In this document: piece by piece, positions 8,838 to 17,452 of the stretch
How the letters are laid out: each line of letters starts with the position of its first letter
Numbering within the stretch: position 1 is the stretch's first letter
Source of the DNA: Phreatobacter cathodiphilus
GTDB lineage: Bacteria; Pseudomonadota; Alphaproteobacteria; Rhizobiales; Phreatobacteraceae
Assembly: GCF_003008515.1 (NCBI RefSeq)
Contig: NZ_CP027668.1
Span: 1,356,001-1,420,000, forward strand
Length of the DNA stretch: 64,000 bases
Direction of reading: 5' to 3'
Notes under the pieces: model-generated
Told to the model about the DNA's origin: nothing
What the model saw: only the letters and a program-made list of their open reading frames with translations
Database searches by the model: none
Translations under genes and position numbers: made by a program

Positions 8838-9635
8838 ATGCCGGCCCGTCACTGGGGTGACCTGAAGACCACCGATTTCGACCGGCTCGATCCGGCGACC
8901 ACCGTCGCCGTCCTTCCGCTGGCCGCAATCGAGCAGCACGGACCCCATCTGCCGGTCTCCACCGACACCTCCATCATGCAGGGCATGATCGAAACGGCCT
9001 TCCCGCTGGTCGGACCGAACGTCACCGCGCTCTTCCTCCCCATCGAGGCGGTCGCCAAGTCGAACGAGCACCTCCATTCGAAGGGCACCCTGACCCTCTC
9101 GGCCGAGACAGTGCTGAAGAGCTGGATCGAGATCGGCGAGAGCGTGAAGCGCGCCGGCATCGACAAGATCGTGCTGCTGACCTCCCACGGCGGCAATCTC
9201 GACCCCATGCGCGTCGTCGCCCGCGAACTGCGCATCCGCTTCCGCCAGCTCGCCGTGGTGACGAGCTGGACCGCCTTCGGCCGCCCGCCCGGCCTCTATG
9301 GCGACCTCGACATCAAGCACGGCATCCACGGCGGCGACGTCGAGACCTCCTTGATGCTGCACTTCCGCCCGGACCTCGTGGACATGAGCCGGGCGAAGCT
9401 TTTCGAACCCGTCATGGTGTCGATGGAGAAGGAGTTCGCCTATCTCCGGCCGACGCTGAACCACGCCTTCGGCTGGATGGCCCAGGACATCAACCCGGAC
9501 GGCGCGGCGGGCGACGCCTCGCGCGCGACGGCGGAGAAGGGCAGGGCGACCGCCGCCTTCCAGGCGGCGGAATTCGTCAGATTGCTCGACGACATGGCGC
9601 GCTTCGACACCGGCCGGCTGTGGGCGCCGGCCTAG
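8838..9635 (+). CDS. Creatininase family protein
   Basis: This 265-residue protein has the creatininase/creatinine amidohydrolase fold. Metal ligands typical of the family are visible: AAIEQHGPHLPVSTD (Glu32, His34 and Asp43) and TSHGGN near residue 115, with IHGGDVETSLML further on. The ATG at 8838 is supported by GGAG at 8827-8830; a TTG at 8823 is less likely. Family members include creatinine amidohydrolase, formamide hydrolases in riboflavin-type pathways and MftE-like peptidases, so the substrate is open. Its stop codon overlaps the convergent PAS gene's stop by 4 bp. Confidence 0.85.
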   Translation: MPARHWGDLKTTDFDRLDPATTVAVLPLAAIEQHGPHLPVSTDTSIMQGMIETAFPLVGPNVTALFLPIEAVAKSNEHLHSKGTLTLSAETVLKSWIEIGESVKRAGIDKIVLLTSHGGNLDPMRVVARELRIRFRQLAVVTSWTAFGRPPGLYGDLDIKHGIHGGDVETSLMLHFRPDLVDMSRAKLFEPVMVSMEKEFAYLRPTLNHAFGWMAQDINPDGAAGDASRATAEKGRATAAFQAAEFVRLLDDMARFDTGRLWAPA

Positions 9636-10453
9636 TCGATGATGTCGTCGGCCTCGGTCCGGCGCAGGTCGAAGGCGAAGACGCGGGTCGCGGACTCGCC
9701 TCTCAGGAGATCCAGTCCGAAGGCCTTCCAGCGCACGCCGCGCACCTGACCGCCCGGGAAGGTCATGACGAACTGGCCGGACAGCGCCTCGCTGGAGAGC
9801 AATGCGCCGCGCACGATCCCTTCGAGCCGATCGGACAGGCTGCCGACGAGCTCGATGACGTTCTGCCTGATCGCCATACGCCTGTCCCGCAGGTTGAGGC
9901 ATTTGGCGAAGGCGGTGTTGCAGTTGAGGATCGTGCCGTCGCGGGCGAGGACGGCGATGCAACTGGTCGACTCGGCTATCATCGTCTCGAGGTTTGCCCG
10001 CATGGCGCCGACGACCGCGGCCTGCCGCCGTTCCTTCTCGCAGTTCCGGTAGAGGCCGACGACGACGGGATGGCCTGACAGCCATTTCAGGACGCAGACG
10101 GATTCGATCTGGCTACCGGCATGGTCGAGGTCGTCGAAACGGAAATGGTCCGGGCCAGCGCTGCCGGTGTCGATGGCCTGTTTCAGATGGGCGCGGAACT
10201 TGCCGGCATCCTCGTCATTGGCCTGCTTCAGGAGGTCCGTCAGCGTCGCCTTGATGACCACGGTGCGGTCGTTGGCATCGAGGGTCTCCCAGCGCACGCG
10301 CTCGGTCTTCAGGTCGATCGACCAGCTGTGGATGCGCAGCAGCCGGAGGAGTTCGCTCTCCCGCGGCGCGCCGCCGGGCTCGTCGGCAAACAGCGGCGGC
10401 GCCGCGATCTGGGGCAGTCCCGTGGTGGCAGTCGGCGACAGAAGCAGGGACAT
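9632..10453 (-). CDS. PAS-domain protein without an output domain
   Basis: This 273-residue protein appears to hold two PAS-like sensory modules: a divergent one at about residues 30-130 (HSWSIDLKTERVRWETLD resembles a PAS core) and a clearer one at about 150-265 (IAVLARDGTILNCNTAFAKC). No kinase, GGDEF, EAL, HTH or methyl-accepting region follows. It might sense a ligand or redox state and pass the signal by protein contact. It has its own upstream region of 135 bp. Its TAG overlaps the convergent creatininase stop. Confidence 0.7.
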   Translation of the reverse strand: MSLLLSPTATTGLPQIAAPPLFADEPGGAPRESELLRLLRIHSWSIDLKTERVRWETLDANDRTVVIKATLTDLLKQANDEDAGKFRAHLKQAIDTGSAGPDHFRFDDLDHAGSQIESVCVLKWLSGHPVVVGLYRNCEKERRQAAVVGAMRANLETMIAESTSCIAVLARDGTILNCNTAFAKCLNLRDRRMAIRQNVIELVGSLSDRLEGIVRGALLSSEALSGQFVMTFPGGQVRGVRWKAFGLDLLRGESATRVFAFDLRRTEADDIID

Positions 10454-10588
10454 AACCGTGCCCTCTCTTTCAACCGATCATCCCAAAAATCCATAAAAAA
10501 AGCGAGAAAAGAGAAGGGAAACAGCGGCTTAACGATCAAGCTTGCCGCCGGTTAACGAACCGGACGGGCGGGGCGCCGCCCGGCGGTT

Positions 10589-11470
10589 TCACGCCCCCAG
10601 CGGCTTGACGTCCACGGCGACCGAGATGTCGTGGTCGCCCGCCGCGATCACCACGCCGCCATTGGGCGCCACGTCGACGAAGTCGCGGCCGATGGCGAGC
10701 ACGATATGATCCTCGCCGACGATCAGGCCGTTGGTCGGATCGAGCCCCCACCATCCCAGCGCCGGCCCGCACCACAGCGACACCCAGGCGTGGGTGGCGT
10801 CGGCGCCTTCCAGCCGCGGCTGTCCGGCGGGCGGTATGGTGCGCAGGAAGCCGGAGACATAGGCCGCCGGCAGGCCGAGTCCGCGCAGGCCGGAGATCAT
10901 GATGTGCGAGAAGTCCTGGCACACGCCCTTGCGCATGGCGAAGGCGCGCGCCGCGGGCGTCGAGGTGTCGGTGGCGCCGGGCGCATAGGTGAAGTCGGAC
11001 TGGATGCGCTTCGCCAGGTCGAAGGCGGCCTCGAGGATCGGCCGTCCCGGCGGGAAGGAGGCACTGGCATAGGCGCGGATCGCCGGATCGCGCGGCACAT
11101 AGGTCGAGGGAAACAGCGCATGGACCGGGGAAGCGGGCGACATGTCGGCGCTGGCGAAGGCGGTCTCGCGCACGCGCTCCCAGGGCGGGTCCATGCCGGG
11201 CAGGGGGCGGCTGAAGCCCGCCACCGTGATTTCGGCGCGCATCTCGATCTGCAGCGACCGGTGCGGCCGGTCGAAGTCGAGGAAAATCCGCCGGTTGCCG
11301 AAGAAATCGGTATCGTCGCGCCGCATGGCCGGCGCCGGGGTGATCTCGATGTCGCAGCGCGCCACCGTCTGCCCCGGCCGGTCCACCGGGACGATACGCA
11401 GCACGTGCTGGGCGAAGACCACCGGTCGCGCATAGGTGTAGTCGGTGACCTGGCGGACCTGGTAGCGCAT
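10589..11470 (-). CDS. Transglutaminase-like domain protein
   Basis: This 293-residue protein has an N-terminal beta-strand domain (MRYQVRQVTDYTYARPV; the bacterial transglutaminase-like N-terminal region) followed by a transglutaminase-like core. The catalytic triad is intact: Cys184 in KGVCQDFSH, His227 in ATHAWVSLW and Asp244 in GWWGLDPTNG. Such enzymes act as peptidases or acyl transferases. The start overlaps the upstream gene's stop (TGATG), so it is translationally coupled to the ATP-grasp/alpha-E gene. It is the last gene of a three-gene operon. There is no signal peptide, so it should be cytoplasmic. Pathway and product are unknown. Confidence 0.85.
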   Translation of the reverse strand: MRYQVRQVTDYTYARPVVFAQHVLRIVPVDRPGQTVARCDIEITPAPAMRRDDTDFFGNRRIFLDFDRPHRSLQIEMRAEITVAGFSRPLPGMDPPWERVRETAFASADMSPASPVHALFPSTYVPRDPAIRAYASASFPPGRPILEAAFDLAKRIQSDFTYAPGATDTSTPAARAFAMRKGVCQDFSHIMISGLRGLGLPAAYVSGFLRTIPPAGQPRLEGADATHAWVSLWCGPALGWWGLDPTNGLIVGEDHIVLAIGRDFVDVAPNGGVVIAAGDHDISVAVDVKPLGA

Positions 11471-13971
11471 CAGAACAGATCGCCGGCGGCTGGGCCGACG
11501 GGGGTCGCCCCGTCGCGGTGGGTGAAATAGCGCTCGGAGATCTCGTCGGAGATGGCCATCAGGCGCTGCTCGATGGCGAGGATCTGGCGGCTGTCGAGGG
11601 TGTGGGCATCGGCGGTCTGCAAGTCCACGCGCGCGCGCGCGATCAGCTTTTCCGGCACGTTCAGCCTCCCGTCGGAGACGTGGTCCGGCAGGTGGGCGAG
11701 GTGGTCGGCGATCCGCTCCACCTGGAAGGCGACCGAGCGGGGATTGTTCGGGTCGAGGATGATGAGGTCGAGCACCGGGGCGCGCGCCGCGATCATCACG
11801 TAGCGGCGCCGGTAGGTAATCTGGCTGTCGGCCAGCGCCAGCAAGAGGTCGAGACCGGCCGTGCCCGTCCGCTGGTCGGAGAAGTTGCGCCCGAACCGAC
11901 AGATCGCCAGCGCCCGCTCGATGCGCTTGCCGATCTTCAGGAAGCGCCAGCCGATGAGCTGGTTCATGTTCTCCTGGGCGAGGCCGGAGAAGACCGCCGA
12001 CAGCCGCAGGCCCGCCTCCACCCGGTCGATCGCCCCGGATTCGGGCTTCCGGCCGTCCTCGGCGAGGTGGACCATGTCGCCGATCGTCTTCCAGGCGTCG
12101 GGGGAGAAGCGGTCGCGGATGACGGAGGCGGCGTTGAGCGCGGCACGCGACAGCGACAGGAGCCCGCCGGGCCGGTCGCCGTGCAGCACGGCGGCCGCCA
12201 CCGCCTGCGGGTCCGTCAGGCCGGTGTCCTTCGGCAGGGCTTCCCACGCAACCAGCAGGTCGACGAGCCGCTTCAACATGTCCGGACCGGTCGATTCGCC
12301 GCTGCCGACATGGTCGCCGAGGGCGCGCAGAAGCCGCAGCGTCGCTTCCGCGCGCTCCATGTAGCGGGCGAGCCAGAACAGGTTGTCGGCTGCGCGGCTC
12401 GGCAGCGAAGAAGTGGAGCGCCTGAGTTCGACCTTGTCGGGCGTCGGCAGCAGCGTCGTCTCCGCTACCGGCCCCTCCGCCAGCACGCAGACATCGGCCG
12501 AGCGGCCGTCGCGCTGCATCGTCACGGCGCGGGCGTCGATGCGATCGCCGATGCGGCAGAAGCCGCCGGGCATCACCTCCCAGCCGTCGCCCACCCGGGT
12601 GAGGAAGAGGCGCAGGATGAAGGGGCGGGGCTCCAGATAGCCGTCGTTCCACACCGGCATAGTCGAGAGCTTCACCACCTCCTGGGCGACGAAGTCGGAG
12701 CCGCGCAGGCGGATCTCCTCGGCGAGCCGCAACCGCTTGTCGGGTGGCAGGCTGGAGGCGAGCACCGCGCCCTCGTCGAGGAGGCCGGGAATGGTCTGGG
12801 TGAAGGCCGGCGCGATGACGAAGGAGTCGAGGTCGGCGATGACGGCACCGCGCTCGATCGGCTGGCCGCACCACCAGGTCGCGACGTGGGGAATGGCGAG
12901 GTCGCGCCCGAGCCGCGCCCGGGCAACGGAGGGCAGGAAGGCGAGCAGCGATCGCGCCTCCAGGACGCCCGAACCGAGGGCATTGGCGAGGGTCACCTTG
13001 CCGGAGCGGATGGCGTGGACGAGGCCGGCGACGCCGAGCTGCGAGCGCGGATTGAGCTCCAGCGGATCGGCGAAGTCGGCGTCGAGGCGGCGCCAGAGCA
13101 TGTCCAGCTTCTTCAGCCCGGAAACGGTGCGCACGTAGAGCGTGTCGTCGCGCACGGTCAGATCGGCGCCCTCGGCGAGCAGGAAGCCGAGATAGCGGGC
13201 GAGGAAGGCGTGTTCGAAATAGGTCTCGTTGAGGGGGCCCGGCGTCAGCACGGCGACGCGCGAATCCGTCGCCGCCGCGTGGGAGGAAAATTCCGAGCGC
13301 AGCGCCTGGAAGAAGCCGGCGAGCCGCTCCACCGGCAGGTTGCGGTAGATCTCCGGCAGCGAGCGCGACATGGCGAGGCGGTTCTGCAAGGCGTAGCCGG
13401 CCCCCGAGGGTGCCTGCGCCCTGTCGCCGAGCACCCACCATCGCCCATCGGGGCCGCGGCCGACGTCGACGGCATAGTAGAGGAGGTGCGAGCCGCCGCG
13501 CGGCTTGGTGCCGACCAGCGGTCTCAGATAGTCCGGCGATCCCGCGATGGTGGCGCCGGGCACGAGGCCGTCGCTGACGAGCTCGGCCGGCCCGAGCAGG
13601 TCCTTCAGAACGAACTCGAGAAGCTCGGCCCGTTCCCGCAGGCCCTCCGAGAGCGCGCGCCATTCCTCCGGCGCGATGACCAACGGCAGATGCGCCAGCG
13701 GCCAGGCCCGCTCGCCGTTCTTCGGGTCATCGTAGACCCGGTAGAAGACGCCGGAATCGCGCATGTAGCGGTCGGCCCCCGCGAAGCGCTTTTCCAGCTC
13801 GCGCGGCCCGAGATCGGCGAGGGTGGCGAGCACCGGCTGCCAGTGCGCCCGCGGTTCGCCCCGCTCGTCCAGGATCTCGTCATAGACGCCGGGCACGGGC
13901 TGATAGCGGGCCAGCATCGCCAGGATGCGCTCGGCGCGGTTGTCGCTCGTGCGTTGGCTGCGGAACGTCAT
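11470..13971 (-). CDS. Circularly permuted ATP-grasp and alpha-E domain fusion protein
   Basis: This 833-residue protein fuses two domains often encoded separately. Residues about 60-480 match the circularly permuted ATP-grasp type 2 family (DUF404/DUF407), with RDDTLYVR near 274-281 and the C-terminal part near 442-470 (NDGYLEPRPFILRLF, VMPGGFCRI). Residues about 523-815 form a helical alpha-E domain (DUF403), beginning SLPSRAADNLFWLARYMERA. ATP-grasp enzymes join a carboxylate to an amine using ATP, so peptide or amide bond formation is predicted. It sits 6 bp after the DUF2126 gene and overlaps the transglutaminase gene, so all three are one operon. No substrate has been assigned. Confidence 0.88.
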   Translation of the reverse strand: MTFRSQRTSDNRAERILAMLARYQPVPGVYDEILDERGEPRAHWQPVLATLADLGPRELEKRFAGADRYMRDSGVFYRVYDDPKNGERAWPLAHLPLVIAPEEWRALSEGLRERAELLEFVLKDLLGPAELVSDGLVPGATIAGSPDYLRPLVGTKPRGGSHLLYYAVDVGRGPDGRWWVLGDRAQAPSGAGYALQNRLAMSRSLPEIYRNLPVERLAGFFQALRSEFSSHAAATDSRVAVLTPGPLNETYFEHAFLARYLGFLLAEGADLTVRDDTLYVRTVSGLKKLDMLWRRLDADFADPLELNPRSQLGVAGLVHAIRSGKVTLANALGSGVLEARSLLAFLPSVARARLGRDLAIPHVATWWCGQPIERGAVIADLDSFVIAPAFTQTIPGLLDEGAVLASSLPPDKRLRLAEEIRLRGSDFVAQEVVKLSTMPVWNDGYLEPRPFILRLFLTRVGDGWEVMPGGFCRIGDRIDARAVTMQRDGRSADVCVLAEGPVAETTLLPTPDKVELRRSTSSLPSRAADNLFWLARYMERAEATLRLLRALGDHVGSGESTGPDMLKRLVDLLVAWEALPKDTGLTDPQAVAAAVLHGDRPGGLLSLSRAALNAASVIRDRFSPDAWKTIGDMVHLAEDGRKPESGAIDRVEAGLRLSAVFSGLAQENMNQLIGWRFLKIGKRIERALAICRFGRNFSDQRTGTAGLDLLLALADSQITYRRRYVMIAARAPVLDLIILDPNNPRSVAFQVERIADHLAHLPDHVSDGRLNVPEKLIARARVDLQTADAHTLDSRQILAIEQRLMAISDEISERYFTHRDGATPVGPAAGDLF

Positions 13972-13977
13972 GGTTCC

Positions 13978-16900
13978 TCAATGCACCGGCGGGCGGCGCA
14001 GGTCGAGGGTCGCCGGAAACTCTCCCGAGCGTTCGGCCCGCGGCGGATCGATCAGGCCCGGGGTGTGGCCGTGATCCTGGAACCGGGCGCGGCGGCGCGC
14101 CTCGGCCTCGTAGGCGTTGACGGGGAAGGTGTCGTAGTTGCGCCCGCCGGGATGGGCGACGTGATAGACGCAGCCGCCCATGGACCGCCGGCTCCAGATG
14201 TCGACCACGTCGAAGGTCAGCGGCGCATGCACCGGAATGGTCGGATGCAGGCCCGAGGGCGGCTGCCAGGCCTTGAAGCGCACGCCGCCGACGAACTCGC
14301 CGCTGCGGCCGGTGGCGGTCAGCGGGACGGGACGGCCGTTGCAGGTGACCGTGTGCCGTTCCGGCTGGAGACCCATGAGCCGGACCTGCAGGCGCTCGAC
14401 GGAGGAATCGACGAAGCGCACCGTGCCGCCGATCGCCCCTTCCTCGCCGAGCACGTGCCAGGGCTCCAGTGCCTGGCGGATTTCCATGCGGACGCCCGCG
14501 TGGTCCACCTGGCCGGCGAGGGGGAAGCGGAACTCGAACTGCGCCTCGAACCAGGCGGGGTCGAAGGCGTAGCCGGCGCGGCCGAGATCGCCGAGCACGC
14601 CGAGAAAATCCTCCCAGACGAAGTGCGGCAGCATGAACCTGTCGTGCAGGGCGGTGCCCCAGCGCACCAGCGGCCCGTCCTGCGGTTCCTTCCAGAACCA
14701 GGCGATAAGGGCGCGGATGAGGAGCTGCTGGGCGAGGCTCATCCGCGCGTCGGGCGGCATCTCGAAGCCGCGGAACTCGACGAGGCCGAGCCGTCCCGAG
14801 GGGCTGTCGGGAGAGAACAGCTTGTCGATGCACAGTTCCGTGCGGTGGGTATTGCCGGTGGAATCGACCAGCAGGTTGCGGAACAGGCGGTCCACCAGCC
14901 AAGGCGGCGGCGCTTCGCCCTCGCCGGGCTTCGGCACCATGCCCATGGCGATCTCGAGTTCGTAGAGCCCGTCGTGGCGGGCTTCGTCCACCCGCGGCGC
15001 CTGGCTGGTCGGGCCGATGAAGAGGCCGGAGAACAGGTAGGACAGGGAGGGATGGCGCTGCCAGTAGAGCACCAGGCTCTTCAGCAGGTCCGGCCGGCGC
15101 AGGAAGGGGGAATCGGCAGGCCTCGCGCCGCCCACCACCACGTGGTTGCCGCCGCCTGTGCCGGTATGGCGGCCGTCGAGCATGAACTTTTCCGTGCCGA
15201 GGCGGGCGAGCCGCGCCTCCTCGTAGAGCCCGCGCGTGATGGCGACGCATTCCCGCCAGGACGCGGCCGGATGCACGTTCACCTCGATCACGCCGGGATC
15301 GGGCGTCACCTTGATGACGTTGAGCCGCGGGTCCGTCGGCGGCGGATAACCTTCCACGTGGACGGTGAGGCCCAGTTCCTTGGCGGTGGCCTCGGTCGCG
15401 GTGAGGAGCTCCAGATAGTCCTCCAGCCGCTCGGTCGGCGGCATGAAGACGCAGAGCTTGCCGTCGCGCGGCTCGACGGCGAGCGCCGTGCGCACGGAAT
15501 TGTCCTCAGTCAGCACCTGCTCGACCTGCTCGGCGCGGTCCGCCTCCCGCTCGCGCTCCACCGAGACGCGCTGCGCGATGCGTCCCTCGATGTCCTGCGG
15601 GTCTGGGAGATCGGACGGCACCGTCCACGGGTCGGCGGCGACCACATAGGGGTACGACGCCGGCGGCACATAGGGCAGGGAGGCCAGCGGCAGGCGGTAG
15701 CCGACCGGACTGTCGCCGGGGACGAGGAAGAGCTTCTCGCGCTTCAGCTTCCACTTCTCCGTCATCCAGTTGGACTTCGCCGGTGCCGCGTTCCAGCGCT
15801 GGATCGGCAGCACGTAGCCGGAGGGGTGTGTCAGGCCGCGTTCGAAGACGCGGGCGATGCGGGCGCGGGCCTCGGCATCCTCGAGCTTGGAATCCAGCGC
15901 ATCCACGTTGACCGGAAGCTCCGCCTCCTTGATCACCCAGTGCGCCGGGTCCTCATAGGCCGGCAGCGCCGCCTCGCCGTCGAGGCCGAGCTTCTCGGCG
16001 ATGCCCGCGGCGAGCGCCCCGGCGCCGTCGATCGTCGCCGTGGTCGGCCCGTCCTCGCGCGCGATCAGGCTCTCGTCGCGCCAGACCGGCTTGCCGTCGC
16101 GCCGCCAGTAGAGGGCGAAGGTCCAGCGCGGCAGGCTCTCGCCGGGATACCACTTGCCCTGGCCGTAATGCAGGAAGCCGCCGGGTGCGAAAGTGTCGCG
16201 CAGCCGGCGGATCAGGGCGTCGGCGCGCTCGCGCTTGGTCGGGCCGACGGCGGCGGTGTTCCACTCCTCGCCCTCGTAGTCGTCGATGGAGATGAAGGTC
16301 GGCTCGCCGCCCATGGTGAGCCGCACGTCGGCCGCCGCGAGATCGGCGTCGACCCGGTCGCCGAGCGCGTCGAGCCGCTCCCAGGCCTCGTCCGAGAAGG
16401 GCGCGGTGACGCGCGGCCGCTCGTCGATGCGGTCCACCCGCATGTCGAAGGCGAACGAGACTTCCGCCGGGTCCACGGCCCCCGAGATCGGCGCCGCCGA
16501 GCGATAGTGCGGCGTCGCCGCCAGCGGAATGTGGCCTTCGCCGCAGAGCAGGCCCGAGGTCGGGTCGAGGCCGATCCAGCCGGCACCGGGGATGTAGATC
16601 TCGGTCCAGGCATGCAGGTCGGTGAAGTCCTTGTCGGTTCCCGACGGGCCGTCGAGGGCCTGCAGGTCGGGCTTGAGCTGGATGAGGTAGCCGGAGACGA
16701 ACCGGGCGGCGAGCCCGAGGCGCCGCGCCAATTGGACGAGCAGCCAGGCCGAATCGCGGCACGAGCCCGAAGCATTCTCCAGCGTCTCGTCGGGGGTCTG
16801 CACCCCCGGCTCCATCCGCACGATGTACCGGATGTCCTGCTGGAGCTTCTGGTTGAGGGCCACCAGAAAGTCGATGGTCTGCTTCGGCTCGCGCGACAGG

Positions 16901-17298
16901 CCGGCGAGGTAAGTCTCGAAGGCGGCATCGCCCTGTTCGGTGACGAGATAGGGCGCCAGTTCCTCCGCCAGCGCCGGCGCATAGGCGAAGGGGAAGGTCT
17001 CCGCATAGGCCTCGATGAAGAAATCGAAGGGGTTGACGACCGCCATCTCGGCGACGAGGTCGACGGTCACCGAGAACTCGGTCGCCTTCTCGGGGAAGAC
17101 GAAGCGCGCCAGCCAGTTGCCGTGCGGGTCCTGCTGCCAGTTCACGAAATGCTGCTCGGGCACGACCTTCAGCGAATAGCTCGGGATGGTCGTGCGGCTG
17201 TGCGGCGCCGGGCGCAGGCGGATCACTTGCGGGCCCAGCGTGACCGGACGGTCGTAGAGATAGCGCGTGACGTGATGCAGCTTCGCGAGAATGGCCAT
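13978..17298 (-). CDS. DUF2126 putative amidoligase with N-terminal transglutaminase domain
   Basis: This 1106-residue protein has an N-terminal transglutaminase-like unit with Cys180 (SGSCRDSAW), His229 (TDLHAW) and Asp245 (WIGLDPTSG) all present. A DUF2126 region then runs from about residue 320 to the end; DUF2126 is listed as a putative amidoligase. Conserved stretches are [14 protein letters not shown] and [17 protein letters not shown]. The ATG at 17296-17298 begins directly with the domain. It is the first gene of the operon and nearly leaderless with respect to the promoter proposed at 17307-17335. The family is widespread but its product is unknown; it probably modifies or makes a peptide. 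Confidence 0.88.
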   Translation of the reverse strand: MAILAKLHHVTRYLYDRPVTLGPQVIRLRPAPHSRTTIPSYSLKVVPEQHFVNWQQDPHGNWLARFVFPEKATEFSVTVDLVAEMAVVNPFDFFIEAYAETFPFAYAPALAEELAPYLVTEQGDAAFETYLAGLSREPKQTIDFLVALNQKLQQDIRYIVRMEPGVQTPDETLENASGSCRDSAWLLVQLARRLGLAARFVSGYLIQLKPDLQALDGPSGTDKDFTDLHAWTEIYIPGAGWIGLDPTSGLLCGEGHIPLAATPHYRSAAPISGAVDPAEVSFAFDMRVDRIDERPRVTAPFSDEAWERLDALGDRVDADLAAADVRLTMGGEPTFISIDDYEGEEWNTAAVGPTKRERADALIRRLRDTFAPGGFLHYGQGKWYPGESLPRWTFALYWRRDGKPVWRDESLIAREDGPTTATIDGAGALAAGIAEKLGLDGEAALPAYEDPAHWVIKEAELPVNVDALDSKLEDAEARARIARVFERGLTHPSGYVLPIQRWNAAPAKSNWMTEKWKLKREKLFLVPGDSPVGYRLPLASLPYVPPASYPYVVAADPWTVPSDLPDPQDIEGRIAQRVSVEREREADRAEQVEQVLTEDNSVRTALAVEPRDGKLCVFMPPTERLEDYLELLTATEATAKELGLTVHVEGYPPPTDPRLNVIKVTPDPGVIEVNVHPAASWRECVAITRGLYEEARLARLGTEKFMLDGRHTGTGGGNHVVVGGARPADSPFLRRPDLLKSLVLYWQRHPSLSYLFSGLFIGPTSQAPRVDEARHDGLYELEIAMGMVPKPGEGEAPPPWLVDRLFRNLLVDSTGNTHRTELCIDKLFSPDSPSGRLGLVEFRGFEMPPDARMSLAQQLLIRALIAWFWKEPQDGPLVRWGTALHDRFMLPHFVWEDFLGVLGDLGRAGYAFDPAWFEAQFEFRFPLAGQVDHAGVRMEIRQALEPWHVLGEEGAIGGTVRFVDSSVERLQVRLMGLQPERHTVTCNGRPVPLTATGRSGEFVGGVRFKAWQPPSGLHPTIPVHAPLTFDVVDIWSRRSMGGCVYHVAHPGGRNYDTFPVNAYEAEARRRARFQDHGHTPGLIDPPRAERSGEFPATLDLRRPPVH

Positions 17299-17306
17299 GG
17301 CAACGA

Positions 17307-17335
17307 TGGGTAAAGGGTGACGACCGGCCGGTCAA
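17307..17335 (-). promoter_or_regulatory. Candidate promoter with overlapping palindrome, amidoligase operon
   Basis: Reading the minus strand, TTGACC and TACCCA are separated by 17 bases and placed just before the DUF2126 start codon. A perfect 12-bp palindrome, GACCGGCCGGTC (17322-17333), overlaps the -35 element and could be an operator. High GC raises the chance of such a palindrome by accident. Confidence 0.4.
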
Positions 17336-17452
17336 AGCCTGAGATGGCCCGGCGGATCGGGAGGCAAGCAAGGACCGCGCCGCCGTCATTCCTCCGGCGG
17401 GCTTCCCACCCGGGGCGAAGCGACCCATAACCTCGGCGCTGGAGAACCCGTG

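Noticed and set aside
11518-17313. A 1931-codon open frame on the + strand, antisense to the amidoligase operon
   Set aside because: It spans three well-supported minus-strand genes with conserved catalytic motifs. Its product is an unbroken run rich in Arg, Gly, Glu, His and Val with no domain, as expected when strong GC bias at the third codon position removes stops from another frame.
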